Source: Gymnothorax reevesii (Eukaryota; Chordata; Actinopteri; Anguilliformes; Muraenidae). Taken from it: DNA of 64,000 bases. Position 1 is the first letter of the stretch, and each line of letters begins with the position of its first letter. The notes below the pieces were generated by a model, which did not search any database, was not told where the DNA came from, and saw only the letters and a list, made by a program, of their open reading frames with translations. Both the position numbers and the translations under genes were made by a program. Below are positions 57,205 to 64,000 of the stretch, piece by piece. The DNA lies in assembly GCA_029721435.1 (NCBI GenBank), contig CM056583.1, forward strand, positions 92,522,575-92,586,574. The letters are read 5' to 3'.

Positions 57205-58150
57205 TTGGGAGATGGGGTGGGTGAAACATAGTCAGTGTCTCTGCTGTAGTGAGCGTGTGGGAGTGAGACTCAACCGACCGTACAGATAGCAGTAATCATG
57301 GCCGCCATGATCGCCAGGTATCAGGATGAGGAGGAGCAAGAGGAGGTGCCAGGAGTGAGTGGGTGGAGAGGTCTGGATGAACAGTGTGGTCTGATGATCT
57401 TTGGAGATAAATTGGGGCTGACCCTTAAACAGCCAGGAATTCAAAGAATAGTGTTTTATATTTAATAGCTAAACATGACAGACAGCCAGCGGAGGGCAGT
57501 GAGGTGAAGGTGGTGTGGGAGCGTCTGGGGAGTTTGTAGATCATGTGACCTGCAGTTCACTGGATGTGTGCCGCGGGGGTCTGATGGCAAACAGCAGAGG
57601 CCAGCTGTAAGTGAGTTGCAGTCCTGGGCAGCGTCAGCACTGTGGGACCTGTGATAGATGGTGAGAGAAGGTCAAACTACCCTGATGTTACACATGCAGA
57701 ACCTGCACACTCAGCTCAGAGCACCAATGTTCTCAGAGAGGGACAGTATTTTACCTGCCACCTTTGTGGGGACTGGGGGATGAGAACACCAAGCTGCTTC
57801 CTTCCGAGATTGGGCGAAGGGAGAGTAGGAATGAATATCATAGTCATCTATAGTTCTGGATGCACCTCAGGCTAGCAGACAAGCAGCTGCAGATCTCCGT
57901 GTGTCATGGTTTAGTCCAGCCGGATGCAACATGCAATCTGGCGGGCACTGGGACCATGTACCCAGAGACAGAGAAGGGACCCACTCGCACAGGCTGGTAC
58001 AAAAAGAGAAAAACATTTCATCAATATCCTTTTTTTAAAAAAAAGAGACAAAGCAACAGAGGAGAAGCAACAACACCTACGGGGCTAAAAACCAGGATGC
58101 AGCTGCTCTTAAATACTCTACTCTTCACCTCCACTTCAACGAGCAGCAGG
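57205..58150. other. No confident gene; one small ORF
   Basis: A 57-codon plus-strand frame starts at ATGGCCGCCATGATCGCC (57298) in a fair Kozak context, with a GTGAGT at 57355. It could be a first exon, but nothing downstream supports this. Other frames (57642-57875, 57860-58159) are unrecognised. Confidence 0.3.
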
Positions 58151-58272
58151 TGTGGCTAAGCAGGAGGTGTGGCTCAGTAACAGGTGAGGCTCAGTAACAG
58201 GTGTGATTCAGCAGGAGGTGTGGCTCAGTAACAGGTGAGGCTCAGTAACAGGTGTGATTCAGCAGGAGGAGT
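58151..58272 (+). repeat. Short tandem repeat, AGGTGTGGCTCAGTAAC type
   Basis: About six 18-20-bp units of AGGTGTGGCTCAGTAAC / AGGTGTGATTCAGCAGG, arranged as a roughly 56-bp compound unit present twice. Confidence 0.8.
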
Positions 58273-59423
58273 GGCTCGCTGAAGTGAAGGCGAAGACAGC
58301 AGGAGGGGGAGACTGCAGGGCAGAACCATCACACCGTGTCCAGCGATTGAAGAGAAGAGGAAGGGTTGGGTCTCATTGGAATAGCAGTAGTGAGGATCTT
58401 AGCGCCTTATGCACTGCTTACAGAGAAGGAATGTTTATTTTTGAAGTCATACTTCCATCACAGTTTTCCTTTACTCCACAAACATCCAGAGGATATTTGA
58501 GAGTATGTGGGAGAGCAAAATTGTTTTAAGTTGTACACTAGTACGGCACCATCCTAAAAATGTATCCACAGGTCGTCAGGGATACGTAACTGCACTTTGG
58601 CTGATAATTAATTTGTGTTTTTAGAGACAGCAGCTCTTGTGCTATTTTTGAAGCTGGGAAATGAAAGACATTTTCTGCATGATTCACTTTGGCCAGAAGC
58701 AAGCAGAGACTAATTGCTTGGTTTCAAAGGCTGGGCGCTATTGAAATAAATTAGACTGTTGGGGTGATTTTGGTTTACAACAGCGACATAAATATGGCAG
58801 CATTCTGAGTTCTCATTTAGCAGTTTCTATGGCATCCAAGGCAGAGCATTCATTTTTGTCACGAAATCCTAAAATAATTATTACAATCAATGTGGGTGTT
58901 CTGGAGGTGAGATGTAAGCATCGCAACCCCCGCCTCCAGCCTCCCACTGCAGCCTCCGCAACAGGCCGCATTAAAATGAACAGCGTGGATTGCTGAATTT
59001 TCTCCATCACCTTATGGAAATAATATTGGGTTTAAAATGTACACAATACCTTCACTCCCTATATGCACCAGGAATGATGTACCATAGTATTATGCAAAAA
59101 CTTCAGACTTTTTATTGTCTGTTAAAACATTTTTTGATCTAAAAAAATAAGATTTTAATTATCTTAATTCTAATTGTATCAAAGATACAGGAGAGAGAAC
59201 TTGATTCACAATGTCCAAATCGCCCATACCCATTCCCCAGATGAAGTCTGTGCCGCGGGGCAGATTGAACGCTCGCTACCAGAGATAAAGGCCCAGCAAG
59301 CGCACATCTGTGACTCACGTCTGTAACTTACACGACTTGAAAAAGGAGTCAATTTTCATTGGCCTTCTCCTTTTAGGCATTTCTGTGCATCTTGCATAAG
59401 AAAAAGAGGCTAATATCTACTTT
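58273..59423. other. No recognised feature
   Basis: No gene, RNA or repeat recognised in about 1.15 kb. Confidence 0.5.
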
Positions 59424-60565
59424 TGTCATGGTTCTGGTTTTTGATCATGTCTTATGTGCTGGCTTTGTGTTCATGATTATTGTCTTTTATTTATTCTTTT
59501 TGGTTTTTGTAACATTCTGGTTTTTGGTTCATTCCATGTTTCAGTTCCATTGCACTTGTCTCCCCTGTCTTGTGATCTAGTTGGTTTAGTCCGTCTTCCC
59601 TGTCTGCGTGCTCACTGACTTCGGGTGATTTAAATGAAGTCTGGTGTTTAAAACATTCCTTCGTACCTCGTTTTCTCCCTTCACTCCTCTGTTCTGATTA
59701 CTAACAAGACTAACATTTGTATTTTGTATTATAGTCTACTAACACAACTAACCATGTATATATATTCGATCACTAAATTACTAATGAGCACTCTAGTTGA
59801 AGTTGTAAAGCTGCACCGTTACTAATAGACTAATTCCCTCTTCGCAGTCGCCCTGTTGTATTCTCCGCCCCTTTGCTTCCCGCCGTCCTCTCCCTGTGTT
59901 CAGCGGGAATCTCTCACTCGTGCTTAATTACTATCCTGCTCTTGTTATCTGTGCACGTAGAACTCCTGGACCGGAGCTGTTTAAATGTCATAGGCTGTTG
60001 GTGTGATTCCTGTCCGTATTTCGTATCTCGCCAATTTTCGTGGTAAGGGTTTCCCTCATGTGATTCTCCTGATGTAATTAGCCTCATTCCCCACAGCTGA
60101 TCTCTGTATAGCATGTGACCCTTCCTGTGTGTATATTAGGAGTCTTTTCACTCACAGCTATTGTCAGAACGTTGATCAATATTTCATTGTGCCGAGCTCC
60201 CTGTACGCCTGTGATTATTGTTTTTCTTCTACTGGTTTGTCCGACCCTGATTCTTGCCATTGCCCTTTTTGTTCTGTTTTTGTCTTTCTGGATTATGACC
60301 TATTTTTGTATGACTACAAGTTCTGTGTTTGGATGCCCTGTGTATGACCATTGGCTTTGCCCATCAACTATGACTTTTTGCCTATCGTTTTTGTACCTAC
60401 CAGTCTTACTGGTTCTGACCCCTGCCTGTCTAGTCGATACTGTTTTTGGATTTCGTATTGTGGCTTGGCAATTCCTGTGTTTTTTGGCTTTGACTCGGAC
60501 TTCATTAAAGGCATACTTTTTTGGATTTCTGACTCTCGCGTGTGGTTTCTGAACTGGACCTCACA
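59424..60565 (+). mobile_element. Solo LTR, family A copy 2
   Basis: It begins TGTCATGGTTCTGG and ends GGACCTCACA. The flanks ACTTT (59419-59423) and ATTTT (60566-60570) agree at 4 of 5 bases. It aligns with the outer parts of LTR A at 35213-40089, including the TTGATCAATATTTC and TTGGATGCCCTGTGTATGAC blocks. ATTAAAGGCAT near 60504 is the likely polyadenylation signal. The frame at 60115-60552 (145 residues) is non-coding LTR text. Confidence 0.75.
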
Positions 60566-60570
60566 ATTTT

Positions 60571-60999
60571 GAACAATGAGTGATTTAAATTCACACATTT
60601 TCCACCATTATTAGGATATGACAACATTGAAAATTTGTCACATCACAAAATTTGATATGTAACTGGCATACTCCTCTTTGATACTCCGCATTAATCCTTA
60701 ATCCAAATGTGGCTAAGTCATGGTATATTCAGAAATTATTTGAGGTTCAGGAGCATTCTATGGGCGTGTACCGTGCCCTTGGTAATTAAAGGCATCCTAA
60801 CTGAATATGAGCAAAAATGAATTGAGCAAAATGTCTCCGCTGTTTATGCTCTTCTTTTCTCAGCTCAGTCTCTTAAACTCTCCAGTAACAGAAAAAGTTG
60901 CTCGATTTGTCGCGAGTCACTTTTGACAAAAGTTGCCAAGATGATTGGGAAAGTCGTCAAATTTGGTGAGAAACTCGCCAAGTTGGTAACACCGCCGCC
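60571..60999. other. No recognised feature
   Basis: AT-rich DNA. Homology to the start of LTR family E may begin near 60850 but is patchy. Confidence 0.4.
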
Positions 61000-62458
61000 G
61001 TCTGATTCTCTTTTCCCCAAACTCCAGTGATGTCGCGTGACTGCCTTCAGCATGCCTGCGTCTCGTCGTTCAATCACGTTTCCTCTTTCGGTCTCGACTC
61101 TGGTATTTCATTCATTGCTTCCACCTGTGTTTAATTCTGGGTCTCGCGAAACTCTGAGTGAATGCGTTCTCTGATAGGATAATTACTAACCAGCACTTAT
61201 TTGAGGGTGATTATAAATATTTCGTCACGTTGTATTAATCTGAACTCATTAGCGAGTGCAAGTGTTTCTAGCTTTTTTAATTCCTTCCTAAGCTGTCTCT
61301 GATTAACTGCGTTTAAAGCTGTGCTTTTCTTTGCTTCTCTCGTGGTGCTTTTTACATGTCACGTTTAGATTACCTTAATCTAAACTGTCTCGCTTGATTT
61401 ATGGTCTCAGCGTCTTGTCTCGAGTCAGTATTTTTAACCCCGTTCTCGTGTGATTATTAATCCCATATGTTTGTTTCCTTTCGAGATTGCGTTCCGAGTC
61501 CCCGCCTCCTCCCATGCATATATCTGTGGGGAAAAGAAGCGACCGTCAGACGGAACTTTGTTGGACTCTGCTCTGCATGGTGAAATCGCAGCTGCTTGCG
61601 CCTTCCAATGGTGATGGCCAAACAAGGCTTTTTATGAAGCTTCGGACCCTTTTGGACTTTGGTATTAAAATTGGTTCAGTACTCGAGGCTTCATTCATTG
61701 AGCACGTGGGTGACATCTGCTGGGACAGAGATTGTTGTACAGCTTTGCAAAGGTGACGCACCTTGCGTGTGCACTTTGAGTATGTTGTATTGTGAAAAAT
61801 AGTACTTAAAGCTGAAATCTAACTTCCCTGTGTCTGTTGTTTTGCTTCCTTGCCTTAATAATTCATATAATAACATTAATTACATCCATAGCCTCATTGA
61901 ACCCTGTTAATATCAACTCTGTGTCAAAAACATATGTTTTTTGATTGTGCTTTACTGGTTGGTGTATACTGGGTGTGCTTGTGCGACTTGAGCATTATTA
62001 TTTTTGACTAAAAATGCCTAACAGAGCGCTGTTTCATCCATCTTAAATATATTCGAATTGCGCCAATGTTTCAAAGCTCTGGCTATCGAACCAAACCGGT
62101 CAGCTGATTCAGCCTGAATGAAGCAGTGAAGTGGTTTGAACGTCATCAGTCACATGGTTTTTTCTTATATGAACCAAGCTCCAGCAAATTGCCTCTGAAA
62201 AATACCCTGTCGAGTTTGAAGTGCGCTTCGGAGCTACGGTATCAGCGGGGTCACTACCCTCCGAGTATGATTCCGCAGTCTTGTATTTTTCTGCGCCCTT
62301 GTCTTGTCTGCCCCTTGTTTAAGTCTCCCAGTGTTTTCCGTCAGTTTAGTTAGGTCCAGTTTTTTGTTTTTCTAGTTTAGCCACTCTAGGAGTGAGTATT
62401 TCTGTTTCCCCCTGCCTTGGGCAGTGTACCTTAGTTTTCCCATTTGTTCAGTGCATGT
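61000..62458 (+). mobile_element. LTR family E copy 3, interrupted at both sides
   Basis: 61020-61605 and 62258-62458 align, inverted, with the family E copies at 4013-5006 and 7831-8899 (for example TTAGATTACCTTAATCTAAA and GCCCCTTGTTTAAGTCTCCC). About 650 bp between (61606-62257) have no counterpart and are a further insertion of unknown type. The copy is cut at 62458 by the G3 LTR. Confidence 0.65.
61606..62257. mobile_element. Unclassified insertion inside LTR E copy 3
   Basis: Absent from the two other family E copies. Its ends (CAATGGTGATGGCCAAAC and GGGGTCACTACCCT) are not clear inverted repeats, and no target duplication could be fixed. Confidence 0.45.
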
Positions 62459-62891
62459 TGTTATGGCCCTAATTTGTTATGACATTTTAAAACTTAAACA
62501 CATTTAATAAAACAAGGACTTTTAACTAATCTACTATCTACTCCACTGACCTAGGATTGATATATACAAGAAAATTTTTTTTACAGTCCCTTTGGTTGGG
62601 TTACTTGGTGATGATACAGGTGAGGAAAATGCTCCAAGACAGGCAAAAATCCACGAAAAGCTTCAAAGGTCTTGAAAAGAGTGACAAGTCTAGTCAAATG
62701 TATCCTTTTCCTTGAAATTTCTCCAACTACTTAACTCTCTCAATTTTCCTCTTTATATAATCTTTTGCAGACCCCTCCCATCTTTTAGACTTTTTTTTTT
62801 TAAATTTCTCTGGGACTTTTCTCAGACATGCCCAAGACATACCCAAACCTAGCTCCAGTCTGGGCTTAACAAAAAAAGGTCAATTCTGACA
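62459..62891 (-). repeat. 3' LTR of G3
   Basis: On the minus strand TGTCAGAATTGACC ... GGGCCATAACA, 433 bp. It aligns with 13235-13679. The purine-rich stretch just upstream on the minus strand (GTGAAAAGAAGCC) may be the polypurine tract. Confidence 0.75.
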
Positions 62892-63046
62892 ACTAATGGC
62901 TTCTTTTCACATTACACCTCCATTCCAAAAAGGAAAAATTTTGACTCAAAAAGGCGAAATTTTTCTTTTCAATACAAAAATGGTTAAGTAGACAGTTGTG
63001 TATACATATAACACAATATGCTAATAAACGTGATATATATACATAC

Positions 63047-63665
63047 TTAAACACGGGATAAGCAATCAGCAATTACATTTTCAGCACCCTTTACATGCTT
63101 AATGTCAAACTCCTGGAAAATCCAATTCAACAATCTCCGATTCTTGTTTTTCATCTTACTCAAAAACATTAAGGGATTGTGGTCAGTGAACACAATCATT
63201 GGCTTTTGCCCTGTACAAACATAAACCTTAAAGTGTTGTAAGGATAGAACCAGAGCCAACAGCTCCTTCTCTATCATGGAATAGTTCCTTTGGTGGCAAT
63301 TGAACTTCCTGGAGAAGTATGCCACGGGATGCTCAATGTCATCAGAGTCACTTCTCTGTAGGAGCACAGATCCACAAGCTTGGTCGCTAGCATCGACCGC
63401 GATGGAGAACGGTTTGTTGAAGTCAGGAGATTTGAGCAAGATTTTGGCATTTTCAAGATTTTGAAACACTTCAGAATTTGTCAATTTACATGAAAGAACT
63501 TCAGCTTTAATTCTAGGTTCATCATCTTGAAACTCCCCCTCATCTTCACAAGTCTCGGCCATAGTAGAATCTGAAGTGACAGCTGCAACCCTAGCATTCC
63601 TATCATGATAAGGCTTCAGCATGTTAATGTGACACAACTGTTTTGGCTTTCTCCTATCTGGAGTC
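63047..63665 (-). pseudogene. G3 integrase tail joined to RNase H
   Basis: The minus-strand frame has TPDRRKPKQLCHINMLKPYH, the integrase C-terminal signature. About 70 residues later comes the RNase H: PFSIAVDASDQACGSVLLQR (first Asp), VAYFSRKF, YSMIEKELLALVLSLQHFKV (Glu), IVFTDHNPLMFLSKM (Asp) and a final ENVIADCLSRV. The D-E-D set is intact, but with the reverse transcriptase deleted the frame is not a working polymerase. The frame stays open upstream to 63778, but the residues before TPDRR are not integrase-like and belong to other sequence. Confidence 0.85.
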
Positions 63666-63851
63666 TTACAGCATTCAAGATGGCCGCCAGCATGGGGTGC
63701 TGAGTTACTCCCTGCACCAAACTTCCCAAAAATGCCATTTTTTGCGATCTGATCAGAAAGCAACTGAATATCTCTCAAACTGGATCTACCTGCTGATGAA
63801 ACAGTTGAGGAATTGGAAGCCTACATTGACGCGTTCTATCATGAAAACGTC

Positions 63852-64000
63852 ATGTCGGCGAACAACAAATCCGACTGCAAACGCACTCGCAGTGAGATGG
63901 GCTCAAGCGACATGGATGACTCATCCTCCGATATCCGTGAGTCCCTGAACGCGATAAAATATCAACTCCAGAAGCTCAATCTACTTGAACAACTGACAAT
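63852..64000 (+). CDS. Partial open frame, possibly LINE ORF1 (runs off the window)
   Basis: From ATG at 63852 the frame reads MSANNKSDCKRTRSEMGSSD, then an Asp/Ser-rich stretch and a helical RESLNAIKYQLQKLNLLEQL. It is open to the window end, and also open upstream to about 63767. A basic/acidic leader followed by a leucine-rich helix is typical of L1-type ORF1 proteins, which form coiled-coil trimers. This is a guess from composition. Confidence 0.3.
   Translation, partial: MSANNKSDCKRTRSEMGSSDMDDSSSDIRESLNAIKYQLQKLNLLEQLT

Larger units (their letters stand above)
62459..63665 (-). mobile_element. Gmr1-like element G3, internally deleted
   Basis: On the minus strand an integrase C-terminal piece and an RNase H are followed by the 3' LTR (62459-62891). 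It is the same family as G1 by LTR similarity, and reveals the family's 3' half. The reverse transcriptase that should lie between integrase and RNase H is deleted. It inserted into LTR E copy 3 after CAGTGCATGT. Confidence 0.8.

Noticed and set aside
60115..60552. 145-residue hydrophobic frame resembling a membrane protein
   Set aside because: It lies wholly inside LTR family A, and the sister copy at 39733-40011 does not preserve the frame. T-rich DNA gives hydrophobic codons.

Overview
This 64 kb window looks like repeat-dominated, gene-poor nuclear DNA of a ray-finned fish. The reasons are the mix of elements: Tc1-type DD34E transposons, hAT elements with 8-bp target duplications, CR1/L2-like and Rex-like LINEs, tRNA-headed SINEs, and Ty3/Gypsy elements of the Gmr1 type. 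I found no complete host gene, no rRNA or tRNA gene, and no CRISPR array. Nearly every long open frame is a mobile-element relic or comes from a tandem array whose period is a multiple of three. The species call is inference.

Layout. 1-10 kb: a Tc1-like relic, a LINE relic, a hAT MITE, two LTR copies (family E) and a 19-bp minisatellite. 10.6-17 kb: a truncated Gmr1-like element (G1), a LINE 3' end, a clean 1.37-kb hAT element and another LINE scrap. 17.9-25.4 kb: three minisatellites (45, 33 and 29 bp units); the first carries a solo LTR. 25.4-31.2 kb: a nest in which a LINE is split by a Tc1-like transposon, itself split by a 2.75-kb element that is almost wholly one palindrome. 31-34 kb: a SINE and old repeats. 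35-46.5 kb: a short 47-bp minisatellite broken by two LTR-type insertions. One is an LTR-in-LTR-in-LTR stack; the other is a Gmr1-like element (G2) whose LTR holds a hAT element. 47-48 kb: a solo LTR. 48.9-51.9 kb: an 87-bp tandem array with a 1308-bp higher-order repeat. 53-57 kb: a 39-bp array and an interspersed repeat split by a SINE. 59-64 kb: two LTR copies, a third Gmr1-like piece (G3) and the start of an unidentified reading frame running off the window.

The order of events can be read from target-site duplications and restored reading frames. Several junctions are exact to the base: TSDs CATACATG, GAAAAG, GTTGCTCC, ACTGC, CTCTG, TATAT, CAGC, CAGT, ATCC, ACCTAGTG and CAAAGCGTG. The strongest biological points are the palindromic element, the Gmr1 gene order (integrase before reverse transcriptase) with a SCAN-like gag, and the repeated use of minisatellites as landing sites. 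All element names rest on motif recognition by eye, without database searches.
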